The position numbers and the translations under genes were made by a program. A DNA stretch of 64,000 nucleotides from Proteobacteria bacterium ST_bin11 (GTDB lineage Bacteria; Pseudomonadota; Gammaproteobacteria; Methylococcales; Methylomonadaceae): NCBI GenBank assembly GCA_002083615.1, contig MSXO01000021.1, positions 59,472 to 123,471 of the forward strand. The letters are read 5' to 3'. Below the pieces are notes generated by a model. The model saw nothing but the letters and a program-made list of their open reading frames with translations, had not been told where the DNA came from and did no database searches. Shown here piece by piece: positions 42,158 through 51,493 of the stretch (position 1 is the stretch's first letter; every line of letters starts with the position of its first letter).

Positions 42158-43039
42158 TCAATGCCGGGTAGGCGAGTTAGTTTCGGTTTCAGCTACCGGA
42201 TTAGTCAGCAGGTTCTCTACATCCACCGTGTCGAAGCGGTATTGCGCTCCGCAAAATTGGCAATCGACTTCGATGTCGTTGCGTTCTTGCAAAATTGCCT
42301 GTAGTTCGGACCGCCCCAACGCCGCTAAAGTGCCACCGATTTTTTGCCGCGAGCACGCACATTTAAACTCCACCGCCTCCGGTTCGTAAATTTTGACCTC
42401 CTCTTGATGAAACAGGCGATGTAATAAATCTTCGCAATCCAGACTCAACAGCTCCTCGGCAGTGACGGTATTAGCCAGTATTTCAATGCGTTCCCAATCG
42501 GCTTTGTCCTGATTGCTACTCGGCAACTCCTGAATAAATAAGCCAGCCGCATGGGTTTTGTTCGCGAACAGCCATAAACGAGTATCGAGTTGTTCGGATT
42601 GGGTGAAGTAGGTTCTTAATACATCCGCAAGCGTTTCCGCTTCGACACCGACGATACCTTGATAAGGCTCACCGTTCTCGGACTCTACCGTCAACACCAG
42701 CCGCCCGCCCTCGCCAATCATTTCCTGCAAATTCGCGCCGGCGACATTGGCCTCGCTACGCACCAAACCTCTAATTTGCCGCTCGTTGCTGGATTGCGCT
42801 ACCAACGCTTTCAACTCGCCGCCGCCTTGAATCTGCATAATCATCGCGCCTTTAAACTTGATGGTTGCAGACAGCAAAACCACCGCCGCCAAGGCCTGCC
42901 CCATTTGCGCATCGACGGCATCGTTGACTAAATGTTGATGCTGCTTGGCTTGTTGCCAGCTTTGTTCGAGTCGCACCCATTCGCCGCGCACTCCGTGTTT
43001 TTCGAAAATAAAGCGGCGTAAGCAATCTTGTTGTTTCAT
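42158..43039 (-). CDS. hslO: Redox-regulated chaperone Hsp33
   Basis: The 293-residue protein shows the Hsp33 redox switch: C-A-C in EFKCACSRQK (about 228-230) and CQFCG in EVDCQFCGAQYRF (about 262-266), four Cys that bind zinc when reduced. The N-terminal domain begins DCLRRFIFEKHGVRGE, as in the family. It prevents aggregation of proteins under oxidative stress. msrA, another oxidative-stress gene, diverges from it after about 75 bases. Confidence 0.93.
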   Translation of the reverse strand: MKQQDCLRRFIFEKHGVRGEWVRLEQSWQQAKQHQHLVNDAVDAQMGQALAAVVLLSATIKFKGAMIMQIQGGGELKALVAQSSNERQIRGLVRSEANVAGANLQEMIGEGGRLVLTVESENGEPYQGIVGVEAETLADVLRTYFTQSEQLDTRLWLFANKTHAAGLFIQELPSSNQDKADWERIEILANTVTAEELLSLDCEDLLHRLFHQEEVKIYEPEAVEFKCACSRQKIGGTLAALGRSELQAILQERNDIEVDCQFCGAQYRFDTVDVENLLTNPVAETETNSPTRH

Positions 43040-43114
43040 GATTTAGTTGATTCCTCTGAACTGAGCGGCGATTATAATCCCCACTACCCCATCATTCGAC
43101 ATCGGGATGCACTT

Positions 43115-43744
43115 ATGTCTTTCCTATTCAAAAAAACCGCAATGCCCAGCGCCGAACAAGCCTTACCCGGACGTCAGCAAGCCATAGACAGCGGCAAAGT
43201 TCACGCCGTCAACGGCCATCCGATTCATCCGCCATTTCCGGCGCATCTGCAACAAGCGGTGTTCGGCATGGGCTGTTTTTGGGGCGCCGAGCGTAAATTC
43301 TGGCAACAGCCCGGCGTCTTTAGTACCGCAGTCGGTTACGCTGGCGGCTTTACACCAAACCCGACCTATCAAGAAATTTGCACAGGGATGACTGGCCACG
43401 CTGAAGTGGTTTTGGTGGTTTTCGATCCCACCGCCGTGCCTTATCAAGATTTACTGACAATATTTTGGGAATCGCATAACCCCACCCAAGGCATGCGCCA
43501 AGGCAACGATGTTGGTACCCAATACCGGTCGGTCATCTACTGCTATGAGGACCAATACCCTGCAGCCAGAGCCAGCCAACAACAGTACCAAGCGCAGTTG
43601 GTAGCAGCGGGTTTCAACGAAATTACCACCGAAATCCTCGATGCCCCGACGTTTTACTATGCGGAAGAAGATCATCAACAATATCTGGCCAAGAACCCGT
43701 CCGGTTACTGCGGCTTGGGCGGCTTGGGCGTTTGTTTTTCCTGA
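43115..43744 (+). CDS. msrA: Peptide-methionine (S)-S-oxide reductase
   Basis: From ATG 43115 the product is 209 residues, with active site GMGCFWGAERKFW (about 48-60), the GYAGG motif, TGHAEVVLVVFDP and a C-terminal pair of Cys (GYCGLGGLGVCFS) for recycling. It repairs oxidised methionine. The in-frame start at 43028 would overlap the hslO start region and adds 29 unmatched residues. The gene pairs with hslO head to head. Confidence 0.93.
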   Translation: MSFLFKKTAMPSAEQALPGRQQAIDSGKVHAVNGHPIHPPFPAHLQQAVFGMGCFWGAERKFWQQPGVFSTAVGYAGGFTPNPTYQEICTGMTGHAEVVLVVFDPTAVPYQDLLTIFWESHNPTQGMRQGNDVGTQYRSVIYCYEDQYPAARASQQQYQAQLVAAGFNEITTEILDAPTFYYAEEDHQQYLAKNPSGYCGLGGLGVCFS

Positions 43745-44003
43745 TAGCGTAATCGCCGAGAAATGCTAAGGCATTATAAGACTTGAGATTATTGATTCCC
43801 CTTCATCCCTGGAGAGTTTTTCCGGTTGACTTTTAGGAAAAAATCCTTCAATTTACGCGTCTGGTGTGGCTCTCCCTCTGCGCTCGGCGATTGCTGAACA
43901 AGCCCTAAAGGGCAGTCATCCAAACAGAGCTTTAAAACTAATATTAGTCTTAACAACACAATACCGTACTCTGTCTCATCAACAGATTACCAGGAGGAAA
44001 CAT
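43745..44003 (+). promoter_or_regulatory. xoxF upstream region with palindrome and strong ribosome site
   Basis: The 259-base leader holds a perfect 12-base palindrome ACTAATATTAGT (43937-43948), 56 bases before the start codon. A TTGACT at 43826-43831 could be a -35 box, but the -10 at normal spacing is poor. CAGGAGGAAA lies just before the ATG. In methanotrophs xoxF is often under lanthanide or methanol control; the palindrome is a possible operator. Confidence 0.4.
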
Positions 44004-45857
44004 ATGAAGAAGCCTGTAAAAAACTGGCTGCTTGCTTCGACTGTAGCTACTTTACTTGCTGCACCAACTGTCTCTACCGCTAATAGCGATGTTGAAAAAC
44101 TGACACAAGACCCAGCCAACTGGGCCACATGGGGCGGCGACTACGCCGGCACACGTTACAGCAAACTGGCGCAAATCAACGCTCAAAACGTTAAAAACCT
44201 GCAACCAGCCTGGTCTTTTTCTACAGGTGTGTTGCGTGGTCATGAAGGCGGCCCCTTGGTTGTTAACGGTGTTATGTTTATCCACACTCCGTTCCCAAAC
44301 ACCGTTTACGCGATAGACCAAAAAACCAAAGCAGTTATTTGGGAATTCACTCCGACCATGGACGCTGACGTAACCATCCCTGTGATGTGCTGCGACACCG
44401 TTAACCGCGGCTTGGCTTACGGCGACGGCAAAATCTTCCTGCAACAATCGGACACTGTTCTGACTGCATTGGACGCCAAAACCGGTAAGCGCGTATGGAG
44501 CGTACAAAACGGCGACCCTAAATTGGGTATGACCAACACCAATGCGCCATTGGTTGTCAAAGACAAAGTTATTACCGGTATTTCCGGCGGTGAGTTTGGT
44601 GTTCGCGGCTTCTTGGCAGCTTACAACATCCGTACTGGTCAACTGGATTGGAAAGGCTACAGCATGGGTCCTGATAAAGACACTCTGTTGAAAGCAGGCA
44701 AATCCACTACATGGCAAGACGGTAAAGTCACCCCTGTTGGCGCCGATTCAGGCACCAGCACTTGGAAGGGCGACCAATGGAAAATCGGCGGCGGCACCAC
44801 TTGGGGCTGGTATTCTTACGACCCTAAACTGAACCTGGTTTACTACGGTTCAGGTAACCCGTCTACTTGGAACCCTGTGCAACGTCCAGGCGATAACAAA
44901 TGGTCCATGTCTTTGTGGGCGCGTGACGCCGACACCGGTGAAGTTAAATGGGTTTACCAAATGACTCCACATGACGAGTGGGACTACGACGGTATCAACG
45001 AGACCGTTCTGGTTGACCAAGAAGTGAAAGGTAAAATGCATAAAACCATCGTGCATTTTGACCGTAACGGCTTCGGTTATACCTTGGATCGTGAGACCGG
45101 CGAACTCTTGGTTGCTGAAAAATTCGACAAATCTGTCAACTGGGCTTCCCACGTCGATCTGAAATCAGGTCGTCCTGAAGTTGTGCCTGAGTTCTCTACT
45201 GAGCACAACGGTGAAGACGTTAACACTGTAGGTACTTGCCCTGCTGCGTTGGGTTCTAAAAACCAACAACCCGTTTCTTACTCTCCACAAACCGGTCTGT
45301 TTTATATTTCAGGCAACCATTTGTGCATGGAGTACGAACCTTTTGAAGTGTCCTACACTGCTGGCCAACCTTACGTAGGTGCCACGCTATCTATGATGCC
45401 TGCTGGCGCTGACGTGCTAACCGGTAAAAAAGATGGCACCACCAACCTAGGTCAGTTTACTGCGTACGACGCTAAAACCGGTAAAATCGCTTGGTCTAAC
45501 AAAGAGCAATTCTCTGTATGGTCAGGTTCGGTTGCGACCGCTGGCGGTGTAGTATTCTACGGCACACTGGAAGGCTACCTGAAAGCGGTTGATGCTAAAA
45601 CCGGTAAAGAATTGTACAAATTCAAAACCCCATCAGGCATCATCGGGAACGTAAACACCTGGGAATTTGACGGCAAACAATATGTTGGCGTTTTGTCAGG
45701 TATTGGCGGCTGGGCTGGTATCGGTATCGCAGCCGGTATCGACGACGGTACATCTGCATCTAGCTCAGAAGGTTTGGGCGCGGTGGGTGCTTACAGAAGC
45801 TTAAGCTCCTACACCAAATTGGGTGGTACACTGACCGTGTTCGCTCTGCCTAACTAA
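44004..45857 (+). CDS. xoxF: Lanthanide-dependent PQQ methanol dehydrogenase XoxF
   Basis: From ATG 44004 (AGGAGG upstream) the precursor is 617 residues with a signal peptide (about 1-26). It oxidises methanol to formaldehyde or formate in the periplasm with PQQ. The vicinal disulfide pair C129-C130 lies in PVMCCDTV. PHDEWDYDGINE holds the catalytic Asp 327 and, two residues on, Asp 329; this second Asp binds the lanthanide in XoxF and is replaced by Ala in calcium-type MxaF. W-motif propeller repeats (DAKTGK, DADTGEVKW, DAKTGKELYKF) support the beta-propeller. A strong terminator follows before xoxJ. No xoxG (cytochrome cL) gene adjoins. Codon use looks like that of a highly expressed gene. 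Confidence 0.95.
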   Translation: MKKPVKNWLLASTVATLLAAPTVSTANSDVEKLTQDPANWATWGGDYAGTRYSKLAQINAQNVKNLQPAWSFSTGVLRGHEGGPLVVNGVMFIHTPFPNTVYAIDQKTKAVIWEFTPTMDADVTIPVMCCDTVNRGLAYGDGKIFLQQSDTVLTALDAKTGKRVWSVQNGDPKLGMTNTNAPLVVKDKVITGISGGEFGVRGFLAAYNIRTGQLDWKGYSMGPDKDTLLKAGKSTTWQDGKVTPVGADSGTSTWKGDQWKIGGGTTWGWYSYDPKLNLVYYGSGNPSTWNPVQRPGDNKWSMSLWARDADTGEVKWVYQMTPHDEWDYDGINETVLVDQEVKGKMHKTIVHFDRNGFGYTLDRETGELLVAEKFDKSVNWASHVDLKSGRPEVVPEFSTEHNGEDVNTVGTCPAALGSKNQQPVSYSPQTGLFYISGNHLCMEYEPFEVSYTAGQPYVGATLSMMPAGADVLTGKKDGTTNLGQFTAYDAKTGKIAWSNKEQFSVWSGSVATAGGVVFYGTLEGYLKAVDAKTGKELYKFKTPSGIIGNVNTWEFDGKQYVGVLSGIGGWAGIGIAAGIDDGTSASSSEGLGAVGAYRSLSSYTKLGGTLTVFALPN

Positions 45858-45887
45858 GATCTAATCCTTTAGATTTTCAGTAAAGCA

Positions 45888-45920
45888 AGCCTTGGCCGAG
45901 TAATCGGCCAAGGCTTTTTT
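45888..45920 (+). terminator. Terminator between xoxF and xoxJ
   Basis: A perfect 12-base-pair stem AGCCTTGGCCGA / TCGGCCAAGGCT with loop GTAA and a run of six T. It would make most transcripts end after xoxF, lowering xoxJ expression relative to xoxF. Confidence 0.9.
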
Positions 45921-45951
45921 ACGTATAGACCCCAGCTAAAAGGAAACTGCG

Positions 45952-46809
45952 ATGAAAATGTTCTCAACCGCCTCAAGACTGTTAATGACGGCGACCTTGA
46001 CTGTATCCACTATTTCCGTGAATGCCCAAGACAAATTCCGGGTTTGCGCCGACCCGTTAAACCCACCCTATTCCACCAAGGACCAGAGCGGCTACGAAAA
46101 CAAAATCGCCGCACTATTTGCCGAACAGTTAGGACAGGAACTGGAATATACCTGGCTGCCGGAAAGAATCGGCTTTATCCGCAATACATTGAAAGCCGAG
46201 AACGATAACGGCGAAGGCTTTAAATGCGACGTGGTAATGGGCGTACCGGCCGGATACGATCTTACTGACACCAGCAAACCCTACTTCCATTCGACCTATG
46301 TGCTGCTAATTGCCAAAGGTCGTGGCTGGGACGATATCAAAGACAGCGCACAACTGGCCAACCTTCCCCTGGACAGACAGGAAAAGCTGAAAATAGCAAT
46401 GTTTGACCGAGGTCCAGGTACCGAATGGCTACAGAAAAGTGGTTTGCTAGAGCAAGGCATTCCCTACCAGAGCATGACCGGTGACGGCGAATACAACACC
46501 GCGATGCGAATCGAAAAAGACTTACGCAGCAAAACCATAGACATGGTGATACTTTGGGGACCGATGGCGGGATACGTTCAGTCTCAAGCCCCTAAAGGCA
46601 GCTATATCGCGATACCTATGCAATCTTCGCCTGGCTTGAAGTTTGATTTTTCAATCGCCATGGGTTTGCGTCAAGGCGACAATAAACGCAAGCAGCAACT
46701 GAATGATTTAATCGATAAAAACCTGGATAAAATCCAAGCAATCATCGCAAGTTATGACATTGCTGTATTGCCGATTCCACTAGGCACCGGCAAAAAAGAC
46801 GACGATTGA
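45952..46809 (+). CDS. xoxJ: XoxJ-like periplasmic substrate-binding-type protein
   Basis: The 285-residue protein has a signal peptide (about 1-25, cleavage after VNA) and a type II periplasmic binding fold (KFRVCADPLNPPYSTKDQSGYENKIAALFAEQ, MVILWGPMAGYV). This is the MxaJ/XoxJ family found next to methanol dehydrogenase genes, thought to help activate or mature XoxF. The AAAGGAAA ribosome site lies about ten bases before the ATG. No ABC transporter genes are nearby, which fits a XoxJ role rather than transport. Confidence 0.88.
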   Translation: MKMFSTASRLLMTATLTVSTISVNAQDKFRVCADPLNPPYSTKDQSGYENKIAALFAEQLGQELEYTWLPERIGFIRNTLKAENDNGEGFKCDVVMGVPAGYDLTDTSKPYFHSTYVLLIAKGRGWDDIKDSAQLANLPLDRQEKLKIAMFDRGPGTEWLQKSGLLEQGIPYQSMTGDGEYNTAMRIEKDLRSKTIDMVILWGPMAGYVQSQAPKGSYIAIPMQSSPGLKFDFSIAMGLRQGDNKRKQQLNDLIDKNLDKIQAIIASYDIAVLPIPLGTGKKDDD

Positions 46810-46824
46810 AATTTGCTTTAAGGG

Positions 46825-48297
46825 CTAGCGCCCGAATAACCTAACCAAATGCGCAAAATGCCCGGCTTTATCGTCGGTTAACTGCGACCAATCAAAACGC
46901 CAGCGCCAATTTCCTTCGGTTGTGCCTGGCGTGTTCATTCTGTCGGGCGATCCCAACTTCAGAATATCCTGCATCGGAATAACCGCCAGATTCGCAACAG
47001 ACCCGAACGCGGCATGAATAAGGGCACTGGGCATCGGCAGACTAGACCAGCCAAGATAATCGTATATGCGCTGTTTCTCGCCGTCGTTGAGACCTTCGAA
47101 CCAACCCAACGTAGTATCGTTATCGTGGGTACCGGTATAGACCACGCTGTTGTTCTGATAATTACAGGGCAAATAGGGATTACGGCTGTCGTCGCCAAAC
47201 GCAAACTGTAAAATCTTCATGCCTGGTAAATTGAAATCGTCGCGCAAGGCTTCGACTTCTTCGGTAATAATGCCCAAATCTTCAGCCACCAAAGACAAAG
47301 AAGCATATTTTTCCTGAATAGCCGCCAGCAATTCGGTACCCGGTGCTTTAACCCAGCGCCCGTTAATTGCGGTTTGCTCGCTGGCCGGAATTTCCCAGGC
47401 AGCTTCCAAGCCGCGAAAATGATCTATTCGTAAAATATCGAACATTTCGTACTGGGATTTAATCCTGTCCAGCCACCATTCAAAGCCGGTTTTCTGCAGA
47501 TACTCCCAGTTATAGTGAGGATTACCCCAGCGCTGACCGTTCTCGGAGAAGTAATCCGGCGGCACGCCCGCTACCGTGTCCATTTCTCCCAAATCGTTAA
47601 GCTTGAATACCGCTCGGTTGGCCCATACGTCAGCACTGTCATAAGACACAAAAATAGGAATGTCGCCAAACATCAGCACGCCATGCTTGGCCGCGTATTC
47701 TTTCAACTCATGCCATTGCCGAAAAAACACATACTGCTCAAATTTAATGGTTTCAATCACCGCTTTAAGTAATTGCTTCGACTCGTTTAGCGCGTTCGGT
47801 TCGCGCTGCTTCAAAGCATCCGGCCACTGATTCCAACTTTTGTGTCCAAACACATTGCGCAAGGCGATAAACAACGCAAAGTCATCCAGCCAATCGGCTT
47901 TTTCCAGACAGAATTGCTTAAAGTCGTGCTGCTGCTCAGTATCAGCCAAACTCTGAAACCCATAAAAGGCTTTGGTTACCAAACAACTTTTGGTGTATTC
48001 GGCATTGGTATGGCAATCGCCGCAGCGATCTGTGGTTTGCAGCCAGCCCTTATCAGCTAGCCATTGAATACTAATGAGAGCGGGGTTGCCAGCATGCGCA
48101 GACAAGCACTGGTAAGGCGAACCGTCGCCATGCGTCATACCCAATGGCAAAGTCTGCCAGACTGTGGCACCGATATCATGCAGAAAATTAACAAAATTGA
48201 AGGCTTCCTTACCTAAATCGCCACACTCTCCCCGACCCGGCAGCGATGTGATGTGTAGCAAAACGCCTGCACGGCGTTTATCCAAGAGAGCACCCAT
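46825..48297 (-). CDS. malQ: 4-alpha-glucanotransferase
   Basis: The 490-residue GH77 protein has RRAGVLLHITSLPG at the start, LRIDHFRGLEAAWEIP (catalytic Asp), SLVAEDLGIITEEVEAL (acid/base Glu) and YTGTHDNDTTLGWFE. It moves segments between alpha-glucans and releases glucose, processing glycogen-derived maltodextrins. It ends the malQ-GH57-glgC arm; the GH57 gene begins 19 bases upstream. Confidence 0.93.
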   Translation of the reverse strand: MGALLDKRRAGVLLHITSLPGRGECGDLGKEAFNFVNFLHDIGATVWQTLPLGMTHGDGSPYQCLSAHAGNPALISIQWLADKGWLQTTDRCGDCHTNAEYTKSCLVTKAFYGFQSLADTEQQHDFKQFCLEKADWLDDFALFIALRNVFGHKSWNQWPDALKQREPNALNESKQLLKAVIETIKFEQYVFFRQWHELKEYAAKHGVLMFGDIPIFVSYDSADVWANRAVFKLNDLGEMDTVAGVPPDYFSENGQRWGNPHYNWEYLQKTGFEWWLDRIKSQYEMFDILRIDHFRGLEAAWEIPASEQTAINGRWVKAPGTELLAAIQEKYASLSLVAEDLGIITEEVEALRDDFNLPGMKILQFAFGDDSRNPYLPCNYQNNSVVYTGTHDNDTTLGWFEGLNDGEKQRIYDYLGWSSLPMPSALIHAAFGSVANLAVIPMQDILKLGSPDRMNTPGTTEGNWRWRFDWSQLTDDKAGHFAHLVRLFGR

Positions 48298-48316
48298 GTT
48301 GTTTGTTCCGTTTTAT

Positions 48317-50008
48317 TTATATTTGACTACCGCGCCGCATTGCGCCACCCATCGCCGGACTTCCGCTGCCTTGCGTAAATGACAAAGCCAGATACGGTGG
48401 GGGCTCTTCACCTAGCAGACGATATAGATTACTCAAATTCAGCCGATACTGTTTTTCAAAATCGCTGACTGCTTCGCCGGGATTATAATCGCCGAACCAC
48501 CAAAACCAATCTGAACCCTCACAGACGCCCAGTTGCACCTGTGCTTCAGCCAGTTGCTGCTCAGAGAGCTTGCCATTTGCTAGGGCTTTATCGAAAGCGA
48601 TTTTGACATCGGCCAACATATCCCAGCCGCAATTTTTATCCGCATCGCCTATCCAGGTTGAAAACGTGCCATAAACCCAGCTACCTGCGACCAAGTTCTG
48701 CAAGGATCCGAGCTGCGGAGCAACGCTGTCAAGATACTCAGAAAATGTGGTTAGTTCGATACGCGGATGTTCTCCAAGACGCTTGTAAAGCGCACTGAGA
48801 AAATGATACCCGTTATCCGGAAAATATTCCCAAGCATTTTCGCCGTCCATGATGATAGAAACCAACGGCGTTTGGGTTTCATAGTCGGCAATATTCTCCA
48901 GGTGTTTAATTAGATCGGCCACCGCATCGTCGGCATGCCACTTTGAATACTCAAAGCCTATTAAGTCCGACAAACCATCATCGCGAAAAAAGCAAGCTAT
49001 CTCGGCCGAGCCCAGTTTGAATGGTCGATGCACACCCACCGCTTCGCCTGTAGCACGGGCGCGTATGCTGTTATGCAGAACATTGCCGCCGCTGGCAGCC
49101 CATTTGAAACCGAAATCGGATAACAGGTGCAGGGTCTGCTGACTGATACCGCCCTCGGACGGCCAACAACCTTGGGGTTCGAAACCGAAAAAATGCCGGA
49201 AAGTCGCCAAACCCTTTTGCAAGTGCCATCGCACCCGCTCCTCACCCCCAGGGTAATGACTTATAGCGGGTAAGGTCGCCCCTGGCATTGCTTCTCTGGC
49301 GCTGCCTATTTCGAGCATCAACGGCATGATGGGGTGCGCATAAGGCGTCACCGATAGTTCGATGCGGCCTTTTCTAGCCAAGGCTTTATAACGATAGATA
49401 ACTTTGGATAATAGATCGCCGATAATTTCAACCATCTCGATTCGGTCGTGCAGACTAAAACCGTTGGCTTTTTCGATTAAGCGTTTTACCCGCTTATCGG
49501 TAAGTTTTACGGTTTCACCCATCCAGGCCAAGTGATACCAAACCAAAATATCGGAAATGAATTGCGCATTAAGATAATTAACTGAATCCTGATGCCCTTC
49601 AAGCCAATCGGCCATCTCGGTTAATCTTCGAAAAGCCGGATATCGCTCGATCTGCCGCTCACGATTGGCTTTCCTACAATCGCGCAACAGCTTTAAGCGC
49701 TTCTCGGGATCTGAGGACACGGAAGGCTCCACCAGAGCAGCCAGTAAGGGATCTTTAATCGCAATTCGGTCGTGCAAATAGCCGCTGACCTGATTGGAAT
49801 AGTCCTCGATCTGTTCCAGCAGAATCGGCGCAAAATTAACGACTGCTTTCGCCGCAGGCGTCGCTTCCAGGTGCGCAACCATGTCAACATAATCTTTAAT
49901 CACATGCAGATAGGTCCACGGCAGCTTGAATTCGCCGCTCTGCATGTCACGGTACTCAGGCTGGTGCATGTGCCAGCACAGTACCAGCTTAAGTTTTTTA
50001 TCGGACAT
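48317..50008 (-). CDS. Glycoside hydrolase family 57 protein
   Basis: The 563-residue protein starts with the GH57 motif LVLCWHMHQPEYRD and has QGCWPSEGGISQQTLHLL (putative nucleophile region) and SIIMDGENAWEYFPDNGYHFLSALY (the Asp region). GH57 enzymes act on alpha-glucans as amylase, 4-alpha-glucanotransferase or branching enzyme. The start codon overlaps glgC by 11 bases, supporting coupled expression. With GlgB also present, this protein more likely degrades or remodels than branches. Confidence 0.88.
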   Translation of the reverse strand: MSDKKLKLVLCWHMHQPEYRDMQSGEFKLPWTYLHVIKDYVDMVAHLEATPAAKAVVNFAPILLEQIEDYSNQVSGYLHDRIAIKDPLLAALVEPSVSSDPEKRLKLLRDCRKANRERQIERYPAFRRLTEMADWLEGHQDSVNYLNAQFISDILVWYHLAWMGETVKLTDKRVKRLIEKANGFSLHDRIEMVEIIGDLLSKVIYRYKALARKGRIELSVTPYAHPIMPLMLEIGSAREAMPGATLPAISHYPGGEERVRWHLQKGLATFRHFFGFEPQGCWPSEGGISQQTLHLLSDFGFKWAASGGNVLHNSIRARATGEAVGVHRPFKLGSAEIACFFRDDGLSDLIGFEYSKWHADDAVADLIKHLENIADYETQTPLVSIIMDGENAWEYFPDNGYHFLSALYKRLGEHPRIELTTFSEYLDSVAPQLGSLQNLVAGSWVYGTFSTWIGDADKNCGWDMLADVKIAFDKALANGKLSEQQLAEAQVQLGVCEGSDWFWWFGDYNPGEAVSDFEKQYRLNLSNLYRLLGEEPPPYLALSFTQGSGSPAMGGAMRRGSQI

Positions 50009-51278
50009 AATTCCGTCTTTGTCCGAGCATGTCGGATGTCACCAACACCACGCCACCCTCGCTGACGTGAAAACGCTTTTCGTCTTCCGCTCGGTCTTCG
50101 CCGATTACTGTACCTTCCGGTATTTGACAGCCTTTTTCGATGATGGCCTTGGTGATCCGGCAATGTCTACCAATATTCACTTCAGGCAAGACCACCGAGT
50201 CCTGTACCGAACTGTACGAATTGACCCTCACCATAGAGAACAGCAGGGAATGACGCACGGTGGCGCCGGAAATCACACAACCGCCCGATACCATAGAGTC
50301 GATGGCTTGACCACGTCTGTCGTCGTCATCAAATACAAATTTGGCCGGCGGGGTTTGCGCCTGATAAGTCCAGATTGGCCAAGTGTTGTCATACAGATTC
50401 ATATCGGGTTTCACACCGACTAATTCCATGTTGGCAGCCCAATATGCATCAATGGTCCCCACGTCGCGCCAGTAACTTTGTTGGCCGCTTTGTAGATCGA
50501 GGAAGGGATAGGCGTTCACCCGGTATTTCTCAATCACCGATGGAATGATGTCCTTACCGAAATCGCGGCTGGAGCCCTTGGTGTCGGCGTCTTTGATCAG
50601 TTGCTCAAACAAGAAACCAGCGTTAAAAATATAAATACCCATGGAGGCCAGCGCGGTGTTTTCGCGACCGGGCATGACGGGTGGGTTTTGGGGCTTTTCC
50701 ACGAAATCCTTGACCCGGCGATGCTCATCAACGTGCATCACGCCAAACGCTTTAGCATCTTCCAAAGACACCTCAATGCACCCGATAGTCAAATCAGCCT
50801 TGTTCGCGACATGATCTGCCAGCATCACCGAATAATCCATTTTGTATATATGGTCACCGGCCAACACCAATACAAATTCTGGGTTGCGGGCCCGCAAAAT
50901 ATCGATGTTTTGATAAATCGCATCCGCGGTGCCTTGATACCAAGAATGCTCGTCGTGGCGTTGTTGCGCTGGCATCAAGTCGACATATTCACCAAACTCG
51001 CCACGTAAAAAGCCCCAGCCTTGTTGAATGTGGCGAATCAGCGAATCGGCCTTATACTGGGTAAGGATACCAATTTTGCGAATATCGGAGTTGATACAAT
51101 TGGATAAAGGAAAGTCGATGATACGGAATTTACCGCCGAACGGCACCGCCGGCTTAGCCCGCCAGTCGGTCATATCCCTAAGGCGCGATCCGCGTCCGCC
51201 AGCCAGAATTAACGCAATGGTATTGCGGGTTAAATCATTGACCCGTCTCTCCGTTTGATGTGTATCGACGACTGACAT
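49998..51278 (-). CDS. glgC: Glucose-1-phosphate adenylyltransferase
   Basis: The 426-residue protein has the nucleotidyltransferase signature ALILAGGRGSRLRDMTDWRAKPAVPFGGKFRIIDFPLSN and VLAGDHIYKMDY, then a C-terminal left-handed beta-helix region (CVISGATVRHSLLFSMVRVNSYSSV). It makes ADP-glucose, the donor for glycogen synthesis, and is usually the regulated step. It heads the minus-strand arm and diverges from glgB across 215 bases. Confidence 0.95.
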   Translation of the reverse strand: MSVVDTHQTERRVNDLTRNTIALILAGGRGSRLRDMTDWRAKPAVPFGGKFRIIDFPLSNCINSDIRKIGILTQYKADSLIRHIQQGWGFLRGEFGEYVDLMPAQQRHDEHSWYQGTADAIYQNIDILRARNPEFVLVLAGDHIYKMDYSVMLADHVANKADLTIGCIEVSLEDAKAFGVMHVDEHRRVKDFVEKPQNPPVMPGRENTALASMGIYIFNAGFLFEQLIKDADTKGSSRDFGKDIIPSVIEKYRVNAYPFLDLQSGQQSYWRDVGTIDAYWAANMELVGVKPDMNLYDNTWPIWTYQAQTPPAKFVFDDDDRRGQAIDSMVSGGCVISGATVRHSLLFSMVRVNSYSSVQDSVVLPEVNIGRHCRITKAIIEKGCQIPEGTVIGEDRAEDEKRFHVSEGGVVLVTSDMLGQRRNYVR

Positions 51279-51493
51279 GTGTATCCTCTTTCAATTAAAT
51301 AAGCTGTACCGCCCAAAACCGACTTCATCCGACAATTAACAGATTTCTTGACCTGCCACTTGCCGCGTAGGGCCATTATCGTTACTCTTCACGGAAAAGT
51401 AAAAACTCAAGCGATTTGATGCTGAAAACTCGGTCATTACCAAAATTGCTATCCCTGCCAACCCATAACTAACTATAACTGAGGCATTGCAAA
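51279..51493. promoter_or_regulatory. glgC / glgB divergent promoter region
   Basis: A 215-base gap between the two arms of the glycogen module. It should hold promoters for both, possibly co-regulated. No operator was recognised with confidence. Confidence 0.4.

Noticed and set aside
44052..44717. 221-codon frame antisense to xoxF
   Set aside because: Shadow of a strongly biased gene; the plus strand encodes a clear methanol dehydrogenase.
44004..45857. Calcium-type MxaF assignment
   Set aside because: Asp 329 in the WDYDG motif is the lanthanide ligand of XoxF, where MxaF has Ala; no mxaI follows.
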